From Anaeromicropila populeti (GTDB lineage: Bacteria; Bacillota; Clostridia; Lachnospirales; Lachnospiraceae): DNA of 64,000 nucleotides. The stretch's first letter is position 1. Each line of letters opens with the position of its first letter. Shown one piece after another: positions 6,195-15,218 of this stretch. The stretch covers positions 90,530-154,529 of the forward strand of contig NZ_FOYZ01000004.1 in NCBI RefSeq assembly GCF_900112775.1. The letters are read 5' to 3'. Made by a program: the position numbers and the translations under genes. Below the pieces are notes generated by a model. It had not been told where the DNA came from. It made no database searches and worked only from the letters and a program-made list of their open reading frames with translations.

Positions 6195-8528
6195 ATGAAA
6201 AATTTTAGTCAAGCATGGAAACGTATAAAATGTATCAACATAAGATACATTGCTGTAGATTTGATAGGAATTATAATGGCAAGGACTTTGTTTCTTTCTA
6301 TGAATCCAGTTGCAGTAGCATATTTTGCAGCAGCCTATTTGGAAAAGAAAAACAGGTTGTTTTTGATTATATCAATGGTGTTTGGAATGGCAATGGGAAG
6401 TGTTTATACCCAGCAGCAAATGATAAAATATGTAACCATACTGTTTGGTGTTTGGTTTGCTAATGGAATAATTGAAAAACGAGGAAAGGCGTTAACGATT
6501 ACTAGTATGGGAATGCTGGCGGGACTTCTGACATTTATGATTTCTATTAGCTATGGAAGTATTCGCATGGAGTATTCTGAAAATATTCTGATAGGAGCAC
6601 TAGAAGGACTGTTGGTGATGGCATGCGTAAACCTGTTTCACCTTGCCATAAATTTTATACTTCGTGGAAACCGTGGACAGATTTTGTCCAACGAAGAAAT
6701 AATCAGCATTGCTATTTTATCTAGTTTTTTTGTTTACGGTATGCCACAAATTGCTCCTTATCAATTTTCAGTGGTAGAGACGGTTGCGTATCTGCTTATT
6801 CTTTGTCTGGGATATAAATATGGGGCAGGGGCAGGAGCTGTTGTAGGAACGGCGTGTGGAATTGTATTTTTTTTGCTAAATGGAAATGTTGCGGTGGTTG
6901 GGATTTTTTGCATACTAGGAATTTGCAGTGGGATGTTCCGGGAACTGGGGCGATTTGCAGCGATTGTAGTTTTTATAGTATTAGACGTTTTGTTATGCAG
7001 TCTTTATGCAAAAAATTATTTATATGTTTCTCAAGTAAGAGCCCTTGTGTCATCTGGAATTATATTTTTATTATTACCAAGACCATGGATGTTTCGAGTA
7101 TATTTATATGAATTGCAAAGCAAAGAAAATAATTTTTCCAGGCAAAATATTCAGCAGCTGACCAGACAAAGACTGAATGAATTTTCAGAGTCTTTTCAAA
7201 AGCTATCCAAAACTTTTGATGCGCTGGCAAAAACTAGACAAGCACTGGGGCGTCAGGAAATGGATTGTATTTTTGACAGTTTGTCTAATAAGCTATGTAG
7301 TGAATGTGAAAATTATGAAAAATGCTGGAGTCAGAATTTTTATAATACCCAGCAGACAGCGGCGTCTATCCTTGAGGTTGCAAAAAAAGAAGGTTTTGTG
7401 ACACCAGAAGATCTTCCAGAGGCTTTTCAAGAGAGGTGTGTCAATTTTAATGCTTTTGTAAATGAGACAAATAGGGAACTTGCCTTGGCAAGTATGAACT
7501 TGAACTGGTATAATCGAATGGCAGAAAGCAGGGAGGCAATTGCCAGCCAGCTTTGGGAGGTATCCCAGATTATTGATGAATTCTCAAAAACCATTCATGA
7601 AACAAGAGAAGTAGAAGAAAAGTTAAAGGATAATATTGTACGGTATTTAAAGAGCAATTATCTAGAGGTAAAGAAAATTTCAATCTTTGAAAAGAAAAAT
7701 AAAAAGAGACAGATCTTTTGTGAAATGCGGACCAGAAAGGGAAGATGTATTACTTCCAGGGAGGCAGCAGCAATGGTTTCCAAGGTATGTGAAAAGAAAA
7801 TGAAGCCTTCTGTAGAAAGTAAAAATATTATTAATAAAGATTATGAACGCATAGTATTTGTGGAGGATACAGATTTTAAAACATTAACAGGAAAGGTGCG
7901 TGTGGCAAAGGATGGTGAAAAAGTTTCAGGTGACAATTTTTCTTTTTTAAATTTAGAAAATGGGCAGATGGTAATGCTTTTGTCAGACGGAATGGGAACC
8001 GGTGAAAAGGCATGTGAAGAGAGTGAGACGGTAATTGAACTTTTAGAACAATTTTTAGAAGCGGGATTTCAGGAGGAGTCGGCAATTAAGCTGATTAATG
8101 CCAGTCTAGTTTTAAATAATGACAATCAGAGCTTTTCTACATTGGATATCAGTAGAATTGATTTGTTTTCAGGAGAATGCAATTTTATAAAAATAGGAGG
8201 CTGTGCCACCTTTATAAAACGAAATACGGAAATCGAAATTGTAGAATGCAGTAATCTTCCAGTTGGGGTATTTGCCAGCCTGAATCTGGAGAGCTGCACA
8301 AAAAAGCTAGGGGATGGCGATTATATTATTATGGTATCAGATGGTATTTTAGACTCCTTGGAGGAAGAAAATAAGGAAGAAAAATTTACAGCTATTTTAA
8401 AAAAGATTAAGTTGAAAAACCCACAAGAAATGGCGGAATGTATTATGGAAGAGGTTATGAAGGAAAGTCAGGGAGAGGTAAGAGACGACATGACAGTGCT
8501 TGTAACTGGAATATGGAAAAAGTCGTGA
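6195..8528 (+). CDS. spoIIE: Stage II sporulation protein E (PP2C-type phosphatase)
   Basis: 777 residues. The N-terminal third is a multi-pass membrane domain (about ten helices, residues 20-310), then a central regulatory region with coiled coils (about 320-560), then a PP2C/SpoIIE phosphatase (about 570-777) with the metal-binding LLSDGMGTG and MVSDGILDSL motifs and the final RDDMTVLV. SpoIIE dephosphorylates SpoIIAA in the forespore to release sigma-F and acts at the polar septum with FtsZ. I chose ATG 6195 because the promoter -10 ends at 6153, so the GTG at 6156 would not be in the message; AAGGGGAG at 6178-6185 serves this ATG. Confidence 0.95.
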   Translation: MKNFSQAWKRIKCINIRYIAVDLIGIIMARTLFLSMNPVAVAYFAAAYLEKKNRLFLIISMVFGMAMGSVYTQQQMIKYVTILFGVWFANGIIEKRGKALTITSMGMLAGLLTFMISISYGSIRMEYSENILIGALEGLLVMACVNLFHLAINFILRGNRGQILSNEEIISIAILSSFFVYGMPQIAPYQFSVVETVAYLLILCLGYKYGAGAGAVVGTACGIVFFLLNGNVAVVGIFCILGICSGMFRELGRFAAIVVFIVLDVLLCSLYAKNYLYVSQVRALVSSGIIFLLLPRPWMFRVYLYELQSKENNFSRQNIQQLTRQRLNEFSESFQKLSKTFDALAKTRQALGRQEMDCIFDSLSNKLCSECENYEKCWSQNFYNTQQTAASILEVAKKEGFVTPEDLPEAFQERCVNFNAFVNETNRELALASMNLNWYNRMAESREAIASQLWEVSQIIDEFSKTIHETREVEEKLKDNIVRYLKSNYLEVKKISIFEKKNKKRQIFCEMRTRKGRCITSREAAAMVSKVCEKKMKPSVESKNIINKDYERIVFVEDTDFKTLTGKVRVAKDGEKVSGDNFSFLNLENGQMVMLLSDGMGTGEKACEESETVIELLEQFLEAGFQEESAIKLINASLVLNNDNQSFSTLDISRIDLFSGECNFIKIGGCATFIKRNTEIEIVECSNLPVGVFASLNLESCTKKLGDGDYIIMVSDGILDSLEEENKEEKFTAILKKIKLKNPQEMAECIMEEVMKESQGEVRDDMTVLVTGIWKKS

Positions 8529-8599
8529 TTGCATTATAAGATTTTACGGTATAAAATAATCAGATGGAGTGATTACTGTAGAAAAAATAAGGAGCATAT

Positions 8600-10021
8600 A
8601 TGATAAATAAAATACGTGAGTATGTAGAAAAGAATCAAATGCTTTCAGAAGAGGATGGTGTAGTGCTGGGTGTCTCTGGAGGTGCAGATTCAGTTTGCCT
8701 TTTCTTTATTATGCTGGAGTTGAAAAAGGTTTATCATTTACGGCTTGTGGTCGTACATGTAAATCATGGAATCCGGGGCGAAGCAGCAAAAGAGGACGAG
8801 GAGTATGTAAAAGAGCTGTGCCAAAAAGAAAACGTCATATTTGAGTGTGTCTGTGAGGATGTAAGAAAGCTTGCAGAACAGAATGGGATGTCGGAAGAAG
8901 AGGCGGGGCGTCATGTCCGTTATGAAGCATTTCAACGGGCCTGCAAAAAATATGGATGCAATAAAATAGCGGTTGCGCATAATAAAAATGATCAAGGGGA
9001 GACGGTACTGTTTCACCTGTGCAGAGGAAGCGGATTGAAGGGACTAACAGGGATGGAACCTGTTAGAAACAATATTCTGCGTCCTCTCCTTATTGTGGAA
9101 AGAATGGAAATTGAGGAGTATCTAGAAAAACGGAACATTCGATATAGAATAGATACTACAAATTTTGAAACAATTTATACAAGAAACAAAATTCGGCTGG
9201 AACTTATCCCATATTTGACAAATCATATTAACCAGCAGTCACTTGCTCATATTATCGAAACGGCTAATATGCTGAGAGAAGTGGAAGTATTTGTTGAAAA
9301 TTATGCAGATACTTTTTTTGAAATGTTTGTTACTCAGGAAAAAGAGGCGTTCATTATCCCGCTACCAGAATTTGAAAGAGAAAATATTGTTGTTCAGAGA
9401 GCGGTAATTCGTAAAATATATTTATTATTGGCAAAGAAGTTAAAGGATATTCAATTTACGCATATTAATAGTGTAATAGCACTTTTGGGTAAAGAGACTG
9501 GAAAAAAAATAACGTTACCTTATGGCATGGAAGGAGTCCGAGGGTATACAGAACTGAAAATTCAAAAGAGAAAGCCAGTGAAAAAGAAAGAAGTTTCATG
9601 TGTAAAAATTGAAGAAATTACCAGTTTCAATCAAAAGTTTATTTTTGAGGATAAAGTTATCGAGTTCAGGCTAATAGAAGGGGAAGAACTAGATGAAATA
9701 AAACGAAAAAAAATTCATGTTATTCCTAAAAATGACTATACGAAATGGTTTGATTATGATAAAATAAAAAATACGGTTTTGCTCAGAGGAAGAAAACCAG
9801 GAGATTTCTTTTGCATAAATCAGAAAGGCAATAGAAAAAAGCTTAAGGAATTCTTAATTGAAGAAAAAATTCCAAGTGAGAAAAGAGATAGTATACAGCT
9901 CTTGGCAGATGGCAATCATATAATGTGGATTATTGGTTTTCGTATAAGTGAATATTACAAGGTGAGCGAGAGAACCCAAAGAATACTACTAGTGAATATA
10001 ATCGGAGGTACACAAACATGA
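8600..10021 (+). CDS. tilS: tRNA(Ile)-lysidine synthase TilS
   Basis: 473 residues. The PP-loop SGGADSVCL (about 26-34) binds ATP; HVNHGIRG and the later RYEAF, HNKNDQGET are the family catalytic blocks; a TilS C-terminal domain fills about 380-470. The enzyme attaches lysine to C34 of the CAU tRNA-Ile so that it reads AUA, an essential step in an AT-rich genome. ATGA overlap with hpt downstream shows coupling; the same tilS-hprT-ftsH order is found in Bacillus. Confidence 0.95.
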   Translation: MINKIREYVEKNQMLSEEDGVVLGVSGGADSVCLFFIMLELKKVYHLRLVVVHVNHGIRGEAAKEDEEYVKELCQKENVIFECVCEDVRKLAEQNGMSEEEAGRHVRYEAFQRACKKYGCNKIAVAHNKNDQGETVLFHLCRGSGLKGLTGMEPVRNNILRPLLIVERMEIEEYLEKRNIRYRIDTTNFETIYTRNKIRLELIPYLTNHINQQSLAHIIETANMLREVEVFVENYADTFFEMFVTQEKEAFIIPLPEFERENIVVQRAVIRKIYLLLAKKLKDIQFTHINSVIALLGKETGKKITLPYGMEGVRGYTELKIQKRKPVKKKEVSCVKIEEITSFNQKFIFEDKVIEFRLIEGEELDEIKRKKIHVIPKNDYTKWFDYDKIKNTVLLRGRKPGDFFCINQKGNRKKLKEFLIEEKIPSEKRDSIQLLADGNHIMWIIGFRISEYYKVSERTQRILLVNIIGGTQT

Positions 10022-10539
10022 CGGATTCAATTAAAGTGCTCATTTCAGAGGAAAAAGTGAATCAACGGATAGAAGAACTTGCAAGCACGATTTCAAAGGA
10101 ATATGAAGGGAAAACAGTACATTTAATTTGTGTATTAAAAGGAAGTATCTTTTTTACATGTGAATTAGCAAAGCGATTGACAGTTCCCGTTACACTGGAC
10201 TTTATGTCGGTATCAAGCTATGGAGATGGAACTGCCAGCTCCGGACGGGTAAAAATTGTAAAGGACCTGGATGAGGCGGTTGATGGGAAAAATGTAATTG
10301 TAATAGAAGATATTATTGATTCGGGTAGAACACTAAGCTATCTTATGGATTTGCTGGGTGCAAGAAAACCTGCATCACTTAAACTCTGCACTTTATTAGA
10401 TAAACCAGAGCGCCGGGTAACAGAAGTGAAAGTGGATTATATTGGTTTTGAAATACCTGATAAATTTGTAGTAGGTTATGGGTTGGATTATGCTCAAAAT
10501 TATAGGAATTTGCCATATGTTGGTGTAATAGAAGAATAG
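10018..10539 (+). CDS. hpt: Hypoxanthine phosphoribosyltransferase
   Basis: 173 residues, typical length. The PRPP-binding loop is NVIVIEDIIDSGRTLSYL (about 94-111), and the purine-contact region KPASLKLCTLLDKPERR and DYIGFEIPDKFVVGYGLDY are family signatures. It salvages hypoxanthine (and often guanine) to the nucleotide in the cytosol. Start ATG overlaps the tilS stop by four bases; in Bacillus HprT also binds TilS at this conserved gene pair. The next gene, ftsH, starts 15 bases downstream. Confidence 0.95.
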   Translation: MTDSIKVLISEEKVNQRIEELASTISKEYEGKTVHLICVLKGSIFFTCELAKRLTVPVTLDFMSVSSYGDGTASSGRVKIVKDLDEAVDGKNVIVIEDIIDSGRTLSYLMDLLGARKPASLKLCTLLDKPERRVTEVKVDYIGFEIPDKFVVGYGLDYAQNYRNLPYVGVIEE

Positions 10540-10554
10540 AGGAGGGAATAGAGT

Positions 10555-12390
10555 TTGAGGAAACAAATGAAGGGTTATGGTTTTTTTATTATTGTGGTGG
10601 TGGTTTTAGTGGCACTAGCGTTAATATCAGATGTCATAAAAGACAGCGCCAGGGGGGAATATGTATATGCAGATTTCCTTCAGGATATAAAGGAAAATGG
10701 CGATGATATTAAAAGTATTTCTATTGTGCAAAATCAAGAAACTCCATCAGGTAAAGTAAAGATAACATTTAAAGAGGGAGACCCAAAGGAGTTTAATGTT
10801 TCTAGTACAATTGAAATAGAAGAGGAGTTAAAAGAACAGGGTATCGAGTATACGGTGGGGGATGTCAAGAAACCTAACTGGATTCTTACAACAGTACTTC
10901 CGTATGTGCTGGGCTTTATTTTGATTCTTGTGCTATTTTCTTTTTTAATGAATCAGGCAAGTGGAAGCAGTGCAAATAATAAAGCTATGAATTTTGGTAA
11001 AAGCAGGGCTAAGATGTCGGTAGATAATACCAGTGTTACGTTTAAGAATGTAGCAGGGCTTATAGAAGAGAAGGAGGAACTGAGGGAAATTGTAGATTTC
11101 CTAAAATCACCTAAAAAGTACATTCAGGTAGGGGCAAGAATTCCAAAGGGAGTATTATTGGAAGGACCTCCTGGAACAGGTAAAACTCTTTTGGCGAAAG
11201 CAGTGGCAGGTGAAGCGGGGGTTCCATTTTTTAGTATTTCTGGTTCTGATTTCGTAGAAATGTTTGTTGGTGTAGGTGCGTCGAGAGTTCGAGATTTATT
11301 TGAAGAGGCAAAGAAAAATGCACCATGTATTATTTTTATTGATGAAATTGATGCCGTAGCCAGAAGACGTGGAACAGGTCTAGGCGGCGGCCATGATGAA
11401 AGAGAACAGACATTAAACCAGCTCTTGGTTGAAATGGATGGTTTTGGAGTGAATGAAGGAATCATTGTAATGGCAGCAACAAACCGTGTGGATATTCTGG
11501 ACCCAGCGATTTTAAGACCAGGACGTTTTGATCGTAAGGTTATGGTAGGACGTCCAGATGTAAGAGGAAGAGAAGAGATTTTAGAGGTACATGCAAAAAA
11601 TAAACCACTCAGCGAAGATGTAGATTTGAAGCAGGTAGCACAGACAACAGCAGGTTTTACTGGTGCAGATTTGGAGAATTTATTAAATGAATCAGCAATT
11701 CTTGCAGCAAAGGAAAATAGAACATTTATTATTTCAGAGGATATTAAAAGAGCATTCATTAAGGTTGGCATTGGAGCAGAAAAGAAAAGCAGGGTTATTT
11801 CAGAAAAGGAAAAGAAAATTACAGCGTATCATGAAGCCGGCCATGCAATTTTGTTTCATGTTCTTCCAGATGTGGGTCCCGTTTATACAGTTTCAGTTAT
11901 TCCTACTGGATTGGGAGCGGCAGGTTATACGATGCCACTGCCTGAAAAGGATGAAATGTTTGATACAAAAGGAAAAATGACACAGGACATTATTGTCAGT
12001 CTTGGAGGACGTATTGCAGAAGAAATGATTTTTGATGATATTACAACAGGTGCATCACAGGATATTAAGCAGGCAACTGCAAAGGCAAGAGCCATGGTTA
12101 CAAAGTTTGGTTTTTCCAGTAAAATTGGTTTAATTAATTATGATTACTCAGATGATGAAGTTTTTATTGGCAGAGATTTAGGCCATACTAAAAGTTTTAG
12201 TGAGGGAATTGCTCATGATATTGATATGGAAGTTAAGAGTATTATTGATAACTGCTATGAAAAAGCAAGTAGTTTATTAAAACAAAATATGGATGTGTTA
12301 CACAAATGTGCACAGTTGTTAATTGAGAAGGAACGGATCGGAAGAGAGGAGTTTGAAGCCCTTTTTGTAACAAGCGACGATACTATTTAA
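10555..12390 (+). CDS. ftsH: ATP-dependent zinc metalloprotease FtsH
   Basis: 611 residues. Two membrane helices (about 7-25 and 103-125) flank an extracytoplasmic domain. The AAA module carries Walker [13 protein letters not shown] (about 203), Walker B IIFIDEID, and the second region of homology [20 protein letters not shown]. The zinc site is HEAGHAI (about 425). FtsH is a hexameric membrane protease that removes damaged membrane proteins and regulators. Start is TTG 10555, preceded by GGAGGGA; no upstream ATG fits. The C-terminal tail is short and lacks an extended disordered region. Confidence 0.96.
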   Translation: MRKQMKGYGFFIIVVVVLVALALISDVIKDSARGEYVYADFLQDIKENGDDIKSISIVQNQETPSGKVKITFKEGDPKEFNVSSTIEIEEELKEQGIEYTVGDVKKPNWILTTVLPYVLGFILILVLFSFLMNQASGSSANNKAMNFGKSRAKMSVDNTSVTFKNVAGLIEEKEELREIVDFLKSPKKYIQVGARIPKGVLLEGPPGTGKTLLAKAVAGEAGVPFFSISGSDFVEMFVGVGASRVRDLFEEAKKNAPCIIFIDEIDAVARRRGTGLGGGHDEREQTLNQLLVEMDGFGVNEGIIVMAATNRVDILDPAILRPGRFDRKVMVGRPDVRGREEILEVHAKNKPLSEDVDLKQVAQTTAGFTGADLENLLNESAILAAKENRTFIISEDIKRAFIKVGIGAEKKSRVISEKEKKITAYHEAGHAILFHVLPDVGPVYTVSVIPTGLGAAGYTMPLPEKDEMFDTKGKMTQDIIVSLGGRIAEEMIFDDITTGASQDIKQATAKARAMVTKFGFSSKIGLINYDYSDDEVFIGRDLGHTKSFSEGIAHDIDMEVKSIIDNCYEKASSLLKQNMDVLHKCAQLLIEKERIGREEFEALFVTSDDTI

Positions 12391-12394
12391 ATTG

Positions 12395-12535
12395 GGCCGA
12401 TGGGGTGATTGTAAAAAGCTACAAAAAAGCGCTGTAAAAATTGTAATGTTTGTGCACACTTATGTTGTGTTGGGTGATATAATTACTCTTGTAAACCCCA
12501 ATACATTATATAGTTTTTGCTACACCCCATAAGTA
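12395..12535 (+). ncRNA. Candidate structured RNA between ftsH and a GH13 gene
   Basis: No protein is coded here. ATGGGGTG (12400-12407) pairs with CACCCCAT (12523-12530). Next to these, GTAAAAAGCTA and TAGTTTTTGC form an imperfect extension; further in, TGTAATGT can pair with ACATTATA and TGTGTTGGG with CCCCAATACA. The result would be one long irregular hairpin of about 130 bases, with a strong terminator 25 bases later. A 6S-type RNA is one possibility, a long ftsH 3' UTR structure another. I could not identify a promoter. Confidence 0.4.
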
Positions 12536-12556
12536 ACAAAAATACCTTCTCCAAGA

Positions 12557-12588
12557 AAAGGACAGCTGTTCGGAAAGCTGTCCTTTTT
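12557..12588 (+). terminator. Strong Rho-independent terminator
   Basis: AGGACAGCT (12559-12567) pairs with AGCTGTCCT (12576-12584), extended by A/T pairs on the outside, and runs into TTTTT. It ends the ftsH/structured-RNA transcript. Confidence 0.88.
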
Positions 12589-12653
12589 GTACATTTCATT
12601 GAGATAAAAATATGAGAGTGAAAAGGAGTGTTCTTGTGGAGGATTATTTGAAC

Positions 12654-14756
12654 ATGAATAAATTATCCAAGTATGAAAAAATGAATTTAAATTTTCAGAC
12701 GGGGCTGCCTTTTTTTAGGGAAGAGGCACTATTTAGTGATGGAACGGAGTTGTTTCGTTCACCATCAGAACCTTTACCTTATGAAAAAGTGACAATTCGT
12801 TTTCGCACAGCAAGAGGGGCTGTTGATAAAGTATACTTAGTGACCTCAAAAGAACGACTTACGATGGAAAAGACAGAAGCAGACAGCTATTTTGATTACT
12901 ATAAAGCAGTGATACAGCTTGAAAATGAAAAAGTTGAATATTATTTTGAAGTTGATTTCGGAGATAGTACAGTATTTTATAACTGTGTTGGTGTTTCTAA
13001 TGTGGAGAAAAAGGAATACCGGTTTTCGATTATGCCAGGTTTTAAGACACCAGATTGGGCAAAGGGAGCTGTCTTTTATCAGATTATGACAGACCGTTTT
13101 TGTAATGGCACGATTTCAAATGATGTATTAGATAATGAGTACTTTTATATTGGTGCGCCAGTGAAAAGAATAACAGACTGGGCAAAATATCCCGCAGCAA
13201 TGGGGGTAAGAGAATTTTATGGTGGTGACATTCAGGGGATTTTAAAGAAACTGGATTATTTGCAGAATCTTGGGGTAGATGTTATTTACTTGAATCCTGT
13301 CTTTGTTTCACCCTCCAATCATAAATATGACATTCAGGATTATGATTATATCGATCCTCATTTTGGTGTTATTATAAATGATGGTGGTGAGGTATTACGT
13401 GATGGGCAAATGGAAAATAAGTACGCATCTAAGTATATCAGCAGGGTAACAGACCGGATTAACTTAGAGGCAAGTAATAAATTGTTTGCGGAATTTGTAG
13501 ATGAAGTGCATAAAAGAGGAATGAAGGTTATTCTGGATGGTGTGTTTAACCATTGTGGTTCGTTTAATAAGTGGATGGATCGGGAAAGACTATATGAAAA
13601 CCAAGACGGATACGAAAAGGGAGCATATGTTTCCAAGGATAGTCCTTATTGCAGCTTTTTTAAATTTTATGGAGAGCAATGGCCGTATAATGGAAAATAT
13701 GATGGCTGGTGGGGGCATGATACACTTCCAAAGCTTAATTATGAAGACTCTAACGAACTGCTTCAGTATGTTATGCGTATCGCTAAGAAGTGGGTTGCAC
13801 CTCCGTATAATGTAGATGGATGGAGACTGGATGTGGCGGCAGATTTAGGCCATTCCAGTGAATATAACCATGAGTTTTGGAAAAAGTTCCGTAAGGCAGT
13901 GAAGGAGGCTAACCCAGATGCCATTATTTTGGCAGAACATTATGGCGATCCATCTTCTTGGCTTTCTGGAGACCAGTGGGATACGGTAATGAATTATGAT
14001 GCATTTATGGAACCGCTGACCTGGTTTTTAACAGGTATGGAAAAGCATAGTGATGAATTTCGGGCAGATTTGTACGGAAAGTGGGATAATTTTGTCGGTG
14101 CTATGAAGCATCACATGTCAAAGTATAATACTCAGTCGCTGCAAACTTCCATGAATGAACTTTCAAACCACGATCATTCCAGATTCTTAACGAGAACCAA
14201 TCAGAAGGTTGGGAGAACTGCCAGCAGAGGACCTGAGCTTGCTAATGAAGGTGTTGACAAAGGTGTTCTGCGAGAAGCGGTAATGGTACAGATGACATGG
14301 ACTGGGGCACCAACGATTTATTATGGTGATGAGGCAGGATTGTGTGGCTGGACAGATCCAGATAACCGTCGTACCTATCCATGGGGAAAAGAGGATAAGG
14401 AACTAATCCGCTATCACAAGGAGCTGATTCGGATACGGAAGGATTATTCTGCTCTTAAAACAGGATCTACGGTATTTTTGACTGGCCAAGATCATTTTAT
14501 GAGTTTTGGAAGATTTGACAGAGAGGATAGTTTTGTCATTGCGATTAATAATAGAAAGGACGGAATCACAGTTTCTGTTCCTGTTTGGAAAATTGGAGTG
14601 ACGGATGATGTGGCATTAGTCAGCATGATTCGAACGAATCAGACAGGATTTGAACTGCGTGCGGAGATTTTTTATGTGAAAAATGGAACTTTAGAGTTGT
14701 CACTTCCTCCAGTTTCGGGTATTGTTTTAAAAGATTTAGAAAAATACTTAAATTAG
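12654..14756 (+). CDS. GH13 alpha-glycosidase (cyclomaltodextrinase/neopullulanase-like)
   Basis: About 700 residues. A beta-sandwich N-domain (about 1-125) precedes the GH13 barrel. Catalytic blocks are GVFNHCG, GWRLDVAADLGH (nucleophile Asp), ILAEHYGDP (acid/base Glu) and LSNHDHSRF; a C-terminal beta domain closes the protein. The N-domain plus FYQIMTDRFCNG suggest the cytoplasmic maltodextrin branch (GH13_20-like) that cuts alpha-1,4 glucans. No signal peptide is seen, so it works inside the cell on imported oligosaccharides or glycogen. Start is uncertain: ATG 12654 has GGAGG at 12638-12642 (11-base gap); GTG 12636 has AAAGGAG 7 bases upstream; the frame is open from 12612. Confidence 0.88.
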   Translation: MNKLSKYEKMNLNFQTGLPFFREEALFSDGTELFRSPSEPLPYEKVTIRFRTARGAVDKVYLVTSKERLTMEKTEADSYFDYYKAVIQLENEKVEYYFEVDFGDSTVFYNCVGVSNVEKKEYRFSIMPGFKTPDWAKGAVFYQIMTDRFCNGTISNDVLDNEYFYIGAPVKRITDWAKYPAAMGVREFYGGDIQGILKKLDYLQNLGVDVIYLNPVFVSPSNHKYDIQDYDYIDPHFGVIINDGGEVLRDGQMENKYASKYISRVTDRINLEASNKLFAEFVDEVHKRGMKVILDGVFNHCGSFNKWMDRERLYENQDGYEKGAYVSKDSPYCSFFKFYGEQWPYNGKYDGWWGHDTLPKLNYEDSNELLQYVMRIAKKWVAPPYNVDGWRLDVAADLGHSSEYNHEFWKKFRKAVKEANPDAIILAEHYGDPSSWLSGDQWDTVMNYDAFMEPLTWFLTGMEKHSDEFRADLYGKWDNFVGAMKHHMSKYNTQSLQTSMNELSNHDHSRFLTRTNQKVGRTASRGPELANEGVDKGVLREAVMVQMTWTGAPTIYYGDEAGLCGWTDPDNRRTYPWGKEDKELIRYHKELIRIRKDYSALKTGSTVFLTGQDHFMSFGRFDREDSFVIAINNRKDGITVSVPVWKIGVTDDVALVSMIRTNQTGFELRAEIFYVKNGTLELSLPPVSGIVLKDLEKYLN

Positions 14757-14759
14757 GAC

Positions 14760-14787
14760 TTGCTATTTGAAAAAAATCTGTTATAAT
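14760..14787 (+). promoter_or_regulatory. Promoter of the tRNA-Tyr/tRNA-Leu pair
   Basis: TTGCTA (14760-14765), 16-bp spacer, TATAAT (14782-14787). It begins four bases after the GH13 stop and ends 22 bases before tRNA-Tyr. The -35 is imperfect. Confidence 0.65.
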
Positions 14788-14809
14788 ATTAACTTGTCAG
14801 GACATGAAT

Positions 14810-14891
14810 GGATGGATTCCCGAGTGGCCAAAGGGGGCAGACTGTAAATCTGTTAGCAACGCTTTCGAAGGTTCGAATCCTTCTCCATCCA
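14810..14891 (+). tRNA. tRNA-Tyr (anticodon GTA)
   Basis: 82 bases with a long variable arm, as expected for a class II bacterial tRNA-Tyr. Acceptor GGATGGA/TCCATCC is perfect, discriminator A. The anticodon stem CAGAC.../...TCTG holds TGTAAA, giving GTA. T loop is TTCGAAT. Confidence 0.95.
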
Positions 14892-14894
14892 TCA

Positions 14895-14980
14895 GCCGGC
14901 GTGGCGGAACTGGCAGACGCACAGGACTTAAAATCCTGCGGGACTAATCTCCCGTACCGGTTCGATTCCGGTCGCCGGCA
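14895..14980 (+). tRNA. tRNA-Leu (anticodon TAA)
   Basis: 86 bases, class II. Acceptor GCCGGCG/CGCCGGC is perfect, discriminator A. Anticodon stem CAGGA/TCCTG with loop CTTAAAA gives TAA, reading UUA. Long variable arm GGGACTAATCTCCC. It follows tRNA-Tyr by three bases, so the two are one transcript. Confidence 0.95.
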
Positions 14981-14990
14981 GTCTATTATA

Positions 14991-15029
14991 AGACTCAACC
15001 TTTTATTTATATGGGGTTGGGTCTTTTTT
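14991..15029 (+). terminator. Terminator after the tRNA-Tyr/tRNA-Leu pair
   Basis: AGACTCAACC (14991-15000) pairs with GGTTGGGTCT (15015-15024, one G-T pair) across an AT-rich loop and is followed by six T residues. Confidence 0.8.
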
Positions 15030-15140
15030 GTGTTGTAAAACTTTTTAAGTTATGAGAAACATTTCTCGCCATCGTTTGCCATGTTGAAACAAGTCGAAAA
15101 GAATTGCTTGCGAAAGAATTTAGGACATAATACAATAATA

Positions 15141-15196
15141 TTAAGGGATAATGTTGCCAGCATACTTATAATATTTTTATGACAACTTATCCCTAA
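15141..15196 (+). promoter_or_regulatory. Inverted repeat enclosing a -10-like box upstream of the secreted lipase gene
   Basis: TTAAGGGATAATGTTG (15141-15156) is almost the reverse complement of CAACTTATCCCTAA (15183-15196); only short bulges differ. The space between arms contains TATAAT (15167-15172). The element ends 22 bases before the start codon at 15219. It could be a leader hairpin or an operator pair; I cannot tell which. Confidence 0.45.
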
Positions 15197-15218
15197 AAAT
15201 ATGTCAGGGGGAAACAAA

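Noticed and set aside
11124-11771. Long minus-strand open frame of 215 codons opposite ftsH
   Set aside because: It is the complement of a strongly conserved ftsH AAA domain, Ser/Pro/Thr rich with no ribosome site or known fold; a shadow frame.
14789-15038. Protein frames across the tRNA-Tyr/tRNA-Leu pair, on both strands
   Set aside because: Both tRNAs are perfect cloverleaves; coding overlap is fortuitous.
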